Of a stretch of 64,000 bases of DNA, positions 8,161 to 17,073 are shown piece by piece. The notes under the pieces were generated by a model. It was not told the origin of the DNA. It ran no database searches and saw nothing but the letters and a program-made list of their open reading frames with translations. The position numbers and the translations under genes are program-made. How positions within the stretch are numbered: the first letter of the stretch is position 1; every line of letters starts with the position of its first letter. The stretch is from Conexibacter woesei DSM 14684 (lineage in GTDB: Bacteria; Actinomycetota; Thermoleophilia; Solirubrobacterales; Solirubrobacteraceae), in contig NC_013739.1 of the NCBI RefSeq assembly GCF_000025265.1, positions 4,574,001-4,638,000 on the forward strand, in the 5' to 3' direction.

Positions 8161-8865
8161 TCACCCATCCGCCGGCAGCCGCACCGTCACCGGCTCGTGC
8201 GTCAGCAGCGTCACGTCGAGGCCGTCGCTCACGCGCTCGGTCACGGCTCTGCGCATCGTGCCGTCGGGCGCGACCCACAGCGTGATCGCGCCGGTCCTGC
8301 CGTAGCGGTAGACGTCGTAGCGTCTGCCGTCCAGCGTCGCGCGGCGGAGGAAGCGCGCGCCCTGGTCGCGGATGTTCGCGGTGTTGTCGATCGTCTCGGC
8401 CGACAGCAGGTGGACGAAGCCGATCATCGCCTGGATCGGGTCGTTCTCCGGATCGGGCGCCCGCCGCGCGAACGTGCGGCCGCCCGGTATCTCCTGCGCG
8501 AAGACGGCGTGGCGGGTCCAGTAGAACGTGCGCGGCGCACTCAGCTGCGGATCGTCGGGGCTGACGCGCACGACGCCGCGGCCGCGGCTGAAGTCGACCC
8601 GCCCGCGCGCGTGGACGGGCTGCCCGTCGATGTCGAACGCGGCGGTGAAGCGCGCGCCGCCGCGCTCGCGGTTCTGCTGCAGCGTGCGCGCGAGCTGGAG
8701 CGCCTGCGCGTCGTTCACCGCCGTGCCGGGCACCGTTCTCGCGGCGGCGGTCGTGCCGGCGGCGTCCTCGGACGAGGACGAGCCGCCGCCGCATGCCGCG
8801 ACCGTCGCCAGCAGCGTCGCGAGCAGCGCCGCGAGCACTGCGCCCGGTGCTCGCCGCCCGCTCAT
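8161..8865 (-). CDS. Lipoprotein, LppX/LprG-like fold candidate
   Basis: 234 residues. The signal peptide ends in the lipobox TVAAC with Cys25, followed by a GS-rich linker and then a beta-strand/helix pattern: RFTAAFDIDGQPVHARGRV, RTFYWTRHAVFAQE, GRRYDVYRYGRTGAITLWVA. Alternating strands after a lipobox suggest the LolA/LppX-like half-barrel, which in known proteins carries lipid or acts at the outer surface. This assignment is tentative. The start overlaps the stop of the SdrD-like exoprotein by 4 bp, so the pair is cotranscribed. It is convergent with the AraC-type gene, 9 bp away. Confidence 0.7.
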   Translation of the reverse strand: MSGRRAPGAVLAALLATLLATVAACGGGSSSSEDAAGTTAAARTVPGTAVNDAQALQLARTLQQNRERGGARFTAAFDIDGQPVHARGRVDFSRGRGVVRVSPDDPQLSAPRTFYWTRHAVFAQEIPGGRTFARRAPDPENDPIQAMIGFVHLLSAETIDNTANIRDQGARFLRRATLDGRRYDVYRYGRTGAITLWVAPDGTMRRAVTERVSDGLDVTLLTHEPVTVRLPADG

Positions 8866-11654
8866 CCGGTCACTCTCGGCGCGGGTCGTCTCGGTCGCAG
8901 GACCGCTCTCGCGTGGGCGGGTCTGACTCTCTGCGCGACGGCGCGAGCGCGGTTGATCAGCAGGCCGAGCAGGACTCTTCTGCGCAGCTGCGTGAGGACG
9001 TGGAACTTCCTCGCGTGGCCGCTCGGGAGGCTGGCGAGTCTCCAGCAGACCTCACGGGCTCTCGGATATCTTCTCGCCAGTCTCGTCGCGCCGAGCACGT
9101 CGAGCAGCCGCGGCAGGCTGTCGCACAGTCTGACGCGGTCGACGGTGTGCGGGCCTGCGTTGCGGACCACCATGCCGAACTGGAGTCTTCTCAGCACGTC
9201 GCCCTGGCGCGTGCGTCTGACGAGGTACTTCACCAGCACCATCGGCGTCTCCGGCGACGGCTCGGCGCCCGCGTAGACCGGCTGCTCGGGCGGCGGCGGC
9301 TGGGGCACCGGCGGCTGCGGCGGCTCGGGTGGCGTCGGCGGTCTCGGCTCCGGCGGTCTCGGCGGCAGTGGTCTGCTGAAGCCGAAGTCGTAGGTGTGGT
9401 CGTTGTGCCCGACGCCATGCGCGCTGACCGACGCGACCGAGCGCCCGTCTCTCTCGACGCCGTTGTTGTCGATCCGGCGGTCTCTGCCGGCGAACGCGAT
9501 CGTCACGACCCAGCCGTCGAGCGACGGCTGTGCCAGCGGCACCCGCACCGTGTATCTCGTGTCCGGCGCGACCGCGAAGACGTACTCGCCGCTCGAGTCC
9601 GTCGTCGTGTTGTCGATCACGATGCCGGTCTCGTCCAGCAGCTCCACGACCGTGTCGACGACCGGATCCTCGTCCGCGTCCTGCAACCCGTTGCGAACGA
9701 CGTCGTACCAGAGCCGGTTGCCTATCTGGACCGGCGCGCGCCCCATGTAGGAGTCGAGGTCCCCGAGCCCGTTCGCCTTCTGCCAGCCGCCCGTCGGCGA
9801 GTACGGCGAGGAGAAGTAGTTCTCGAACAGCCGCGTCTTTCTGCCGTTCGCGTCGTCGTACCAGAGGAACCCGTTCGAGGTCGCTCTCAGCACGTCGTTC
9901 TGCGTGCTCAGCACGTCGCGGAAGCCCGGGACCTGCATCACGCCGCCGAGCTGGTTGTTCGGTATCGAGAGCCCGATCCCGGGGTTCGGGTCGTAGAAGT
10001 AGCCGTTGCCCGGGCCGACCGCGCCGTAGCCGCCCGCAGCGAACGCTCTGGCACCGAAGCCGGTGCGCCCGCCGACGCTGCCGCCGGATTCGAGCGTGAA
10101 GCCGGCGCCGCTCGGCGCAGCCCGCAGCAGGTCGCCCTGGATCGTCACCGACGCGCCGAAGAACGACGGGTCGAACGGGTCGGTGTTGCCCTCGCCGATC
10201 ACGCTGTTGCCTGACATGTCGCCCATCAGGTCGCGGAAGCCGAGCTGGAGGCTGCCGTCGGAGTCGACCGAGATCCCCGTCAGCTGCGGGTAGGACTCGT
10301 CGTTGACGAACAGCGAGCCGCCGACCGAGCCGCGTCTCCCGCGGCCGACGTCGGCGGGGCTGAGAAAGCCTCTGCCGTTGATCGTCGCGGCCGTCGGCCA
10401 CGGCTGCCAGTCGCTCGACGCGGACTGGAACGGCGAGCCGGCCGGCGGGTTCGGCACGCGCGTGTACGTCAGCGGGACGCTGAGCACCGGGCTGAACGTC
10501 GGCGTTCCGTCCGGGGTGCCGACGCGGTAGACGACCGCTCTCAGGTCGGCCGTGCTCTGCGACGTCTCCGCGTCGCAGACGCCGCCGACGTACATCTCCT
10601 CGCTCGCGCCGCGGTCGAAGCCGATCGAGAACGCGCGCCACGTGCCGCCTGTGCAGCCCGGGTCGGGGACCGGCGTCGAGGACGCTGGTCTGACCGGCGC
10701 TGTCCCGTCGAGCGGGAGGCGGTTGAGCGTGTTGTCGTTCAGGTTGACGACGTAGAGGTTCTGATCGGCAGGGTCGACTCTGACGGAGCCGAGCCCGCGC
10801 CTGCCGACGAGGTCCCACGACATGTCGCGGTTCGCCGGCGGCGTGTTGAACCAGTCGTTGACGTCGCTGCCCGGGTGGCCGTCGGCGCCGGCGCTGACGT
10901 CGGCCCAGAGGCTGACGGCGCCGAGCGGGCCGACGCGGAAGATCGCACCGGTGCCGAATCTCGTCAGCCCGGCGAAGCGCTTGTAGTAGGCGCCGGCGTA
11001 GAGCGTGCCGGTGCTCTGATCGATCCCGACGCCGTAGACCGTGCCGATCTCGCCGAACGTCGCGAGCGTCCGTCTCGACGGCTCGGTGTTGAACGTGCTT
11101 CCGGTCTGCGGGGTCGTGAAGTAGTCGATCCCACGGATCGCGCTGTTGCCGCTGTTGACGTTCGTCGGCCCGGGCCAGTGCATCGCGTACGAGACCGGCG
11201 GGTTGTTGACCGACCAGTCGCGCGTGTAGTGGACGCCGAAGTCGGCGCCTCTGACCGCTCTGGAGGCGTCGACGAACTGCTCGTGCGAGCGCAGCCCGTT
11301 GAGCTGGCGCGTCGACCACCACGGCCGCGGCCCGCTCAGCTCGATCCGCACTCTGGCGTCTGGCGCGTTGAGCGTGTAGGTGCCGTCGGCCGCGGTCGTC
11401 GTCGTATCGACCACTCTCGTGCTGGCGACGAACGCCCGCGCGGTCAACCCCGCGACCGGACCGTCGACCGCGCCTCTGGCCGGGTCCGCGTCGCGCAGCC
11501 CGTTCGTGTTGTAGTCGTGGAAGACCGTGCCCGACACCGTCGCGGCGCCGGCTGGGAGCGCGAGCGCCAGCAGCAACGCGAGCGCCGCGAGCGCGGCCAC
11601 CGCTCCTTGCGTGGTCAGGCTGCCCGTGACCCAGGTCCTGCGCGACTCTGACAT
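8862..11654 (-). CDS. Large secreted SdrD B-like / DUF11-like exoprotein
   Basis: 930 residues if it starts at MSESRRTW (11654). That ATG has GGGG seven bases upstream and gives a clean signal peptide ending LALPAGAATV; an ATG at 11684 overlaps GGAG and is less likely. Region 1 (about residues 38-130) is a Cna/SdrD B-type domain (SGTVFHDYNTNGLRDAD). Residues about 150-640 look beta-propeller-like with repeated NG/DG turns (VYGVGIDQSTGTLYAG, LYVVNLNDNTLNRLPL). Near residue 665 a canonical SdrD B unit follows (IGNRLWYDVVRNGLQDADED), then a proline-rich linker and a basic DUF11-like tail (FGMVVRNAGPHTVDRVRLCD). No LPXTG or membrane anchor is seen. A surface or matrix protein is likely. Confidence 0.75.
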   Translation of the reverse strand: MSESRRTWVTGSLTTQGAVAALAALALLLALALPAGAATVSGTVFHDYNTNGLRDADPARGAVDGPVAGLTARAFVASTRVVDTTTTAADGTYTLNAPDARVRIELSGPRPWWSTRQLNGLRSHEQFVDASRAVRGADFGVHYTRDWSVNNPPVSYAMHWPGPTNVNSGNSAIRGIDYFTTPQTGSTFNTEPSRRTLATFGEIGTVYGVGIDQSTGTLYAGAYYKRFAGLTRFGTGAIFRVGPLGAVSLWADVSAGADGHPGSDVNDWFNTPPANRDMSWDLVGRRGLGSVRVDPADQNLYVVNLNDNTLNRLPLDGTAPVRPASSTPVPDPGCTGGTWRAFSIGFDRGASEEMYVGGVCDAETSQSTADLRAVVYRVGTPDGTPTFSPVLSVPLTYTRVPNPPAGSPFQSASSDWQPWPTAATINGRGFLSPADVGRGRRGSVGGSLFVNDESYPQLTGISVDSDGSLQLGFRDLMGDMSGNSVIGEGNTDPFDPSFFGASVTIQGDLLRAAPSGAGFTLESGGSVGGRTGFGARAFAAGGYGAVGPGNGYFYDPNPGIGLSIPNNQLGGVMQVPGFRDVLSTQNDVLRATSNGFLWYDDANGRKTRLFENYFSSPYSPTGGWQKANGLGDLDSYMGRAPVQIGNRLWYDVVRNGLQDADEDPVVDTVVELLDETGIVIDNTTTDSSGEYVFAVAPDTRYTVRVPLAQPSLDGWVVTIAFAGRDRRIDNNGVERDGRSVASVSAHGVGHNDHTYDFGFSRPLPPRPPEPRPPTPPEPPQPPVPQPPPPEQPVYAGAEPSPETPMVLVKYLVRRTRQGDVLRRLQFGMVVRNAGPHTVDRVRLCDSLPRLLDVLGATRLARRYPRAREVCWRLASLPSGHARKFHVLTQLRRRVLLGLLINRARAVAQRVRPAHARAVLRPRRPAPRVTG

Positions 11655-11797
11655 GCTCGCCCCCATAGCGATCGGCCGCAGCATCTCCTACCCGCCGCGC
11701 GAGCAGCGCAGACGCAGCCAGGCGCGAAAGCGCATCAAACCGCGCCTTTCCTGATCGAAGTTGGCTCACGCGCGGGGTGCCGGGGGCGCCCGCCGCG

Positions 11798-12484
11798 TCA
11801 CGTCCGCCCGACGAGCCGCTCGCACGCGCGCAGGTCCGCGACCGTGTCGACGTCGCGCGGGTCGGCGACGTCGTCGCACGGCACCTCGATCGCACCACAG
11901 CGCCGCAGCAGCGGCCCGGCGCCGGCGCCGTCGTCCTGCGCGAGGATCCGCGCGAACAGCTCCTGCTCCAGCACGACCGGGTGACCGGGCTCGCCGTCGT
12001 AAGTCGCGCGCACCGCCGCCCGGCCCGGCGTGCGCGCCGCGAGCACCCGCCGGATCGCCGCCGGCCCGACGAGCGGCTGGTCGCCGAGCACGACGAGCAC
12101 GGCATCCACCGCGCCGCCCGCCCCAGCCGCGCCGCTCGCCCCAGCCGCGCCGCTCGCCCCAGCCGCGCCGCCCGCCCCAGCCGCGCCGCCCGCCCCAGCC
12201 GCGCCGCCCGCGCCGACCGCGACCAGCCCCGCCTTCAGCGACGCGCCGGGACCGGTCTCCCAACCGGGCGCCTCGACCACCTCCACCTCGCGCAGGTCCA
12301 CCGCCGCACGCACCTCCGCGGAGCGGGCGCCGAGCACCACGACCGGCCGCGTGAGCCCGGCGGCGAGCACGTTGCCGATCGCGTGGGCGAGCAGCGGCCG
12401 GCCGCCGAGCGCGGCGACCTGCTTGGGGCCGCCGAAGCGCCGGCCGGCGCCGGCGGCGAGCACGATCGCGCGCACCGCGGTCAC
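11798..12484 (-). CDS. MobA/MocA-like nucleotidyltransferase with a low-complexity insertion
   Basis: 228 residues. The N terminus AIVLAAGAGRRFGGPKQVA is the NTP-binding loop of MobA/MocA (molybdopterin cytidylyl/guanylyltransferase) enzymes, and LVVLGDQPLVGPAAI is the metal-binding motif with its central Asp. EPGHPVVLEQELFARI matches the family's substrate loop. A glycine/alanine insertion of six near-identical 6-residue units (about residues 89-124) sits between the beta strands and is encoded by an 18-bp tandem repeat. No molybdoenzyme is adjacent, so the cofactor partner is unknown. It lies 24 bp downstream of the GH36-like gene on the same strand, and cotranscription would be odd functionally. 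Confidence 0.8.
   Translation of the reverse strand: MTAVRAIVLAAGAGRRFGGPKQVAALGGRPLLAHAIGNVLAAGLTRPVVVLGARSAEVRAAVDLREVEVVEAPGWETGPGASLKAGLVAVGAGGAAGAGGAAGAGGAAGASGAAGASGAAGAGGAVDAVLVVLGDQPLVGPAAIRRVLAARTPGRAAVRATYDGEPGHPVVLEQELFARILAQDDGAGAGPLLRRCGAIEVPCDDVADPRDVDTVADLRACERLVGRT
12112..12219. repeat. Six 18-bp tandem repeats inside the nucleotidyltransferase gene
   Basis: Six contiguous copies of an 18-bp unit (CCCCAGCCGCGCCGC[C/T]CG on the plus strand, phase arbitrary) with one variable T/C base. They encode GAGGAA or GASGAA. The period is a multiple of three, so copy number can change without a frameshift. Confidence 0.85.
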
Positions 12485-12508
12485 CGGCTCAGCTTCTCAC
12501 AGACCTCC

Positions 12509-15500
12509 TCAGGGGCGCACCTCGAATCCGTCGACGTGGACCGTGTCCGCCGTCGCGTCGTAGTTGCGCGTGCCGGTCGGCTCGATCCGGATCGTGTGCG
12601 TCCCGCCGCTCGGCAGACTCGCCTCGAACACCGGCGTGCGCCACGCGCCGGACGGGCCGCGGACGCCGTAGGTGTCGACCCGGCCGGCGTACTCGCCGTC
12701 GAGGTACACCTCGGCGCGCCCGCACGCCCGGCACTGGCGCCCGAGCCAGGCGATGCGACGCCCGCTGAACGTGAACGTCGCACTCGCGCCCGCGCTGCCG
12801 GCGGACTTCACGACGCCGCCGGAGGCGCCCCCGTTCGCGACGTCCGTCCATCTGCCGGCGTACGCCACCGCTCTGTCGGACTCCTCGACGCGCGCCGACG
12901 GCGCGGTCGTGACCGCCTGGAACCCGTCGAGCGAGACGTTCGCCGCGCTCGCCTTCAGGTGCTTCTCACCGCGCGCCTCGACGCGGACGGTGTGCGCACC
13001 GACGCTCCCGAACGCGTGCGACCAGACCGGCACCGAGTCGCCCGGCTCGACCGCGTACAGGTCGACCGTCGCGACCTGCTGCCCGTCGAGCACGATCCGC
13101 GCCTTGCCCATGTCCGGGCCGACGCGCGCGAAGTAGGTCACGCGGTCGCCCGTGAACGCGTACGACGCGAACGGGGTGCTGCGTCTCGGTGGCGTGTCGC
13201 CGCTGTAGCGGACGAACGGGTCCCACTGCGTCGAGTCGTAGCCCCACGCGCCGTTCTTGCCGATCACGAAGCGGATCACGTCGCCCGCCGCCACGCTGAC
13301 GCCGGCGACGTCCGTCGCGACCCCGGTCGTGTCAGCGGCCGCGATCGTCTGCGACCCCCAGATCGTCGCGCCGTTCTTGGTGATCTTCACGACGATCCCG
13401 TCGCCGCCGGTGTCGAGCTTCGCGGCGGTCCCGGTGATGTCGACGGTGCCGGCTCTCGGCGCCGTCCAGACGCGCGCGGTGTCGCCCGCCGGGCCTGGGT
13501 GGATCGCGTCGGGCCAGACGTAGCCGCCGCCCGCGTCGTGCCACTCGGGCCGGTTCAGGTAGCCGTCGCCGGTGTACGTGGCGATCTCCTGCCATCTCCC
13601 CGCGACCTCGTCCTGATAGCGCCAGTCGGCGCCGCCCTGACTCGCGCTGAACCCGCCGCAGGCATCTCCGCACTGCCCGGCGGCCGTAGAGACGGTCCCC
13701 AGGTGCGCGTCGATCTGGCCGGTAAGGCGCGCCCACGTGCCGCCGTACGTCACGCCGGCGCCGGGGGCGTCGTCGACCCCTGTCTCGGCGGCCGGCGGAG
13801 GCGTTCCCGCCGGCGCCGTCGCGGCCGACGCGTTGCCGTCGCCGTCGACCGTCCGCACCGTGTACGCGGCATGCTCCGACGCGGCCGGCGAGTGGTCGAA
13901 GTGGAAGCGGCCCTTCGCGACCGTCGCGATCTTGACGCCGTCGCGCAGCACCTCGTAGCGGCTGACCCAGCGGTCGTCGGTGCCCGCGCCCCAGCGCACC
14001 TCAACGCCGCTGAAGCCCATGTTCGTGCCGCGCGCGACCGTCACCGACGCGGGCGCTCTCGGCGCCGTCGTGTCGGTCCCCGCACTGGGGCGGTCGGCGA
14101 GGTTGAGGTAGACCAGCTCGCCGCCGGCGACCGACGGCAGCACGATCCCGTTCGTCATCAGGTCCGCGCCGGTGCGCGTCGCCGAGCCTCTCAGGACCGC
14201 GTAGGAGACGTGGTATCCCGCGGCGGGGTCGAGCCCCTTCGGGTGGACGGTCGTCGCGCCTCTCGGCGCGCCCTTGTAGACGATCAGCCCGCGCAGCTGG
14301 TCGCGGCTGAGCCGCTGGAACCAGTCGGCGTCGGTGCCTGTCGTCACCGGGTGGTACTGCCGCACCCAGCGGCCGACGACGCCCTCGCGCTCGAGGTAGC
14401 GGTACTGCTCGACGAGCTTGCGCATGCACTCGACCTGCCCGGCGTTCCACGTGTTGCCGGTGAAGTCCGGGTTGAACATCAGCGCCGCGTTGAAGCCCTG
14501 GCTGCAGTTGCCCGGGTTCCACAGATCCGGGATCCCGCTCAGCTTGTCGACGGGGAACAGCCGCGACGCGGCGTCGTGCTCGGCGGAGCCGCCGTGGTCG
14601 GTGAAGCTGAAGCTCGTCGACATCCGCAGGTACTCCCAGCCGATCTCGTGACCGCCAGAGTTGACCGACTGGATCGCGGAGCCGGGCCGCTCGTCGAGGA
14701 AGCGCTGCTGCGCGCGGCGGAACGCCTGGTCGTGGCCGAGCTGCTTGTCGGGCGCCCATGGCGCGATCGTGACGCCGTCGTTGCGCCACTGGTAGTCGCC
14801 CCACTCCAGCGCCTTGCCGATCAACAGGTCGCCGAACCACTGCTCGGCGCCGGTCTGGGTGAGGTCGAGCATCTGGCTCGGCGGCAGCGGGATCGGTGCC
14901 CGCGTGCTCCACCAGTCCGGGTGCTCGACGACCGGCGGCGTCCCCGGCTCGGCGTGGTACGCCGGGATGTAGATCAGCTGCTGCATGCCGGACTTCCGCA
15001 GGTAGTCCTTCGTCGCCCGCCAGTCGGGGCCCTTCCAGCTCCCGGCCTTGTCCCACCAGCCGTAGTCGCGGTGGTAGGTGTCGCCGCCGATCGCGCGCAT
15101 CCGCTCGACGAAGCCGAAGACCTGCTGGGTGATGCCAGCCGGGTTCCAGTTCCCGCCCCAGTGGCTGCCCGCCGGCCACTGGCCGAGCAGGCGGACGGCG
15201 GCGAAGTAGTCCGGCCGCGTGTAGTCCCACATGTATCTGTACTGCCAGTCGAGCAGCCGGTTCGTCATGTCGTCGAGGTCGTCGGCGTACGTGCCGGTGA
15301 ACGCCTGCGGGCTCGTGACGCTCTCGTTCGCGGCGAGCGTGCGGGAGTAGCCCGACAGCGCGAAGGTCAGCCCGCCGCGTGCGCCGGCCTGGTCGCCGAT
15401 CCGCGCCGCCCAGCGGCCGAAGTGGTCGATCCCGGCGAAGACGCCGTCGCGCTCGGCGCGGTTGAAGCTCGCGAACCACGGGATGTAGTTGACGGCGGTC

Positions 15501-16726
15501 TGCGACCAGCCGGTGACCGGGCACGCCTCCCCGCGCAGCTCCTCGTAGCTCCAGTCGTGCGCGCCCTGCGCGTCGATGAACGCTCTCGACGCCGTCGTCG
15601 GCGAGCCGGATCCCCAGACCCAGTTGATTCTCGGGTCCCAGGCGGTCGCGTCGCTGCCCCAGTTGCCGTTGTTGGAGATCACGAAGCGGACGTTGTCGCC
15701 GTCGGCGACCTGCAGCTGGCCGAGGTTCACGTCGAACCCGGTCGTGTCGTCGCCGGCGAGCGTTCTCGGCCCGTAGACCGTCAGCCCGTTGCGCATGATC
15801 CGCACGCTGACGCCGTCGCCGAGCGGGTTCAGCTTCGCGACGTGGCTGGCGACGCTGATCGTGCCGGAGGTCGGGGCCGTCCAGGTGCGCGAGACGTCGT
15901 TGCTCGGCCCCGGGTGCTGCGCGCCCGGCCAGACGTAGCCGCTGCCGGAATCGTGCCACTCCTTCATCCCGAGGTAGCCCGACGGCGAGTAGTTCGCCAG
16001 CTCTCGCCAGCCGCGGTCGGTCTCGGGGCAGTTGAATCTGTCGTAGCTGTCGAAGGTGCGCGCGTAGTCGGCGTCGAGCGGTGTCGAGCGCACGGTCCAC
16101 GAGCCGGCGGCCGCGCGAGCGCCGGTCATGTGCTTGAGGTCGACGTCGGCGGTCTCCTCGCCCATCACGCGCTGGTCGAGGATCGTCGGCCGCATCAGCT
16201 TGTGGCCGCTGCCGTCGAGGTTGCGGTACCTGGTCGACTCGCGCACGAGCGACTCGCCCGGGTAGACGAGGTAGGTCTTCGTCACCTCGACCTGCGGGCG
16301 CGCGATCGTGACGGTCAGCCGGATCGCGTCCTCGCCACCGAGTCTCACGCTCGCCGCGTCGCCGCTCGTGCACGACCAGCCGGCTCTCGCGCCGGTCAGC
16401 GTCGCGTCGTCCCAGACGAAGCTGATCTCCGGCGAGGTGTGTCTCGGCGAGACGTACTCGCGCGCCGGCGTGACGAGCTTGTTCTTGAAGCTCGTGAGGG
16501 TGTACGTCTGCGACGCGAACGTCAGCACGCGCTCATACGCGTCGGTGCCGATCGTCCACGAGCAGGCGTTCGCGCCGCTGGTGGCGTAGGCGTCCGCGAC
16601 CGTCAGCGCGTGCGCCTGCGCGACCGGCAGCGCGGCGCCGAGCCCGAGCGCGAGCGCGCCGCCCGCGACCCAGCGCGCGCACCTCTTCCGCACGACCGCC
16701 GGGTGGCAACTGAGGTGTGGCCTCAT
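12509..16726 (-). CDS. Secreted multidomain glycoside hydrolase, clan GH-D (GH36-like)
   Basis: 1405 residues. The signal peptide ends around AQAHA (residue 40). The catalytic part is split: strands at about 41-225, an inserted module at about 227-370, then a barrel with DTYHRDYGWWDKAGSW, a Gm-like strand (SGMQQLIYIPAY), QWRND (candidate nucleophile Asp650) and SGGHEIGWE (S690, candidate acid/base Glu698). These match GH36-type alpha-galactosidase topology. A fibronectin III-like domain follows (about 885-985), a second copy of the inserted module (about 1035-1170, WHDAGGGYVWPDAIHPGP) and two jelly-roll-like C-terminal modules, the last with CRACGRAEVYLDG. No cell-wall anchor is seen. A paralogue of like architecture is transcribed divergently. 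Glycan substrate unknown. Confidence 0.8.
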   Translation of the reverse strand: MRPHLSCHPAVVRKRCARWVAGGALALGLGAALPVAQAHALTVADAYATSGANACSWTIGTDAYERVLTFASQTYTLTSFKNKLVTPAREYVSPRHTSPEISFVWDDATLTGARAGWSCTSGDAASVRLGGEDAIRLTVTIARPQVEVTKTYLVYPGESLVRESTRYRNLDGSGHKLMRPTILDQRVMGEETADVDLKHMTGARAAAGSWTVRSTPLDADYARTFDSYDRFNCPETDRGWRELANYSPSGYLGMKEWHDSGSGYVWPGAQHPGPSNDVSRTWTAPTSGTISVASHVAKLNPLGDGVSVRIMRNGLTVYGPRTLAGDDTTGFDVNLGQLQVADGDNVRFVISNNGNWGSDATAWDPRINWVWGSGSPTTASRAFIDAQGAHDWSYEELRGEACPVTGWSQTAVNYIPWFASFNRAERDGVFAGIDHFGRWAARIGDQAGARGGLTFALSGYSRTLAANESVTSPQAFTGTYADDLDDMTNRLLDWQYRYMWDYTRPDYFAAVRLLGQWPAGSHWGGNWNPAGITQQVFGFVERMRAIGGDTYHRDYGWWDKAGSWKGPDWRATKDYLRKSGMQQLIYIPAYHAEPGTPPVVEHPDWWSTRAPIPLPPSQMLDLTQTGAEQWFGDLLIGKALEWGDYQWRNDGVTIAPWAPDKQLGHDQAFRRAQQRFLDERPGSAIQSVNSGGHEIGWEYLRMSTSFSFTDHGGSAEHDAASRLFPVDKLSGIPDLWNPGNCSQGFNAALMFNPDFTGNTWNAGQVECMRKLVEQYRYLEREGVVGRWVRQYHPVTTGTDADWFQRLSRDQLRGLIVYKGAPRGATTVHPKGLDPAAGYHVSYAVLRGSATRTGADLMTNGIVLPSVAGGELVYLNLADRPSAGTDTTAPRAPASVTVARGTNMGFSGVEVRWGAGTDDRWVSRYEVLRDGVKIATVAKGRFHFDHSPAASEHAAYTVRTVDGDGNASAATAPAGTPPPAAETGVDDAPGAGVTYGGTWARLTGQIDAHLGTVSTAAGQCGDACGGFSASQGGADWRYQDEVAGRWQEIATYTGDGYLNRPEWHDAGGGYVWPDAIHPGPAGDTARVWTAPRAGTVDITGTAAKLDTGGDGIVVKITKNGATIWGSQTIAAADTTGVATDVAGVSVAAGDVIRFVIGKNGAWGYDSTQWDPFVRYSGDTPPRRSTPFASYAFTGDRVTYFARVGPDMGKARIVLDGQQVATVDLYAVEPGDSVPVWSHAFGSVGAHTVRVEARGEKHLKASAANVSLDGFQAVTTAPSARVEESDRAVAYAGRWTDVANGGASGGVVKSAGSAGASATFTFSGRRIAWLGRQCRACGRAEVYLDGEYAGRVDTYGVRGPSGAWRTPVFEASLPSGGTHTIRIEPTGTRNYDATADTVHVDGFEVRP

Positions 16727-16749
16727 CTCTCTCCGCTCCTCATTCTGGA

Positions 16750-16764
16750 AACTGTTAACCGTTA
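16750..16764 (-). promoter_or_regulatory. Operator-like site, GH36-like gene 1
   Basis: On the minus strand TAACGGTTAACAGTT matches TAACG-NNN-AAC-N-GTT, shared with the site before the lactonase gene (TAACGAAAACCGTT). The site is also nearly palindromic around GTTAAC and lies 24 nt upstream of the start codon, between promoter and ribosome site. The regulator is inferred to be one of the two GntR proteins. Confidence 0.55.
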
Positions 16765-16833
16765 TCCCGATGGGAACGTACCGGACGCGTCAAGCCGCGC
16801 CCCGGCCCCGCCAACGCCGCCCGAGCCCGAGGA

Positions 16834-16931
16834 GCGTCAATCCGCACCCCTACAGGGGTGCAAACCGACGCACCTCCGCCCACGGCCGCGACCTGCGTCA
16901 ATCCGGTGCCCTATAGGGCCCAAACCGACAC
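16834..16931. repeat. Two hairpin-forming direct repeats, period 61 bp
   Basis: Copies at 16834-16871 and 16895-16931 share GCGTCAATCC at the left and CAAACCGAC at the right. Copy 1 encloses GCACCCC-TACA-GGGGTGC, and copy 2 encloses GCCCTATAGGGC. The inner arms differ in sequence but stay self-complementary, while the single-stranded flanks are conserved. Outer bases GCGTC/GACGC can also pair in copy 1. Confidence 0.7.
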
Positions 16932-16996
16932 ACCTCGCGCGCGGCGCCGGGCGCACCGGGCCGGCCGAGCGACACGGCGCCGCGCAACCGCCCGGG

Positions 16997-17026
16997 TTGA
17001 CGCGCCGCCCGTCCAGCCACTACGGT
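16997..17026 (+). promoter_or_regulatory. Sigma-70-type promoter of GH36-like gene 2
   Basis: TTGACG (16997-17002), an 18-nt spacer and TACGGT (17021-17026) predict initiation near 17033. The operator-like site at 17038 would then sit just downstream of the start point, as expected for repression. Confidence 0.6.
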
Positions 17027-17037
17027 CTCACCTCAAA

Positions 17038-17055
17038 CAGTTAACTGAAAACCGT
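17038..17055 (+). promoter_or_regulatory. Operator-like site, GH36-like gene 2
   Basis: CAGTTAACTGAAAACCGT contains the 10-bp palindrome CAGTTAACTG followed by GAAAACCGT. The related lactonase site is CGTTAACGAAAACCGTT. It starts 12 nt downstream of the predicted -10 element. Confidence 0.55.
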
Positions 17056-17073
17056 CAGCAAGAGGGGTCGAGG

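Larger units (their letters stand above)
16727..17073. promoter_or_regulatory. 347-bp divergent control region between the two GH36-like genes
   Basis: There is no gene here. It holds a TTGACG box facing each gene (minus 16788-16793; plus 16997-17002), one GTTAAC-containing operator-like site near each gene, and two hairpin repeats in the middle. The minus-strand leader CCAGAATGAGGAG is identical to that of the lactonase gene at 21356, which supports common origin or control. Confidence 0.65.

Noticed and set aside
11777-17044. A 1755-codon open frame on the plus strand opposite the first GH36-like gene
   Set aside because: It is antisense to well-supported genes, its translation is an R/A/D/G-rich low-complexity string, and such frames arise opposite GC-rich coding sequence. 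The minus-strand frames show signal peptides and family motifs.
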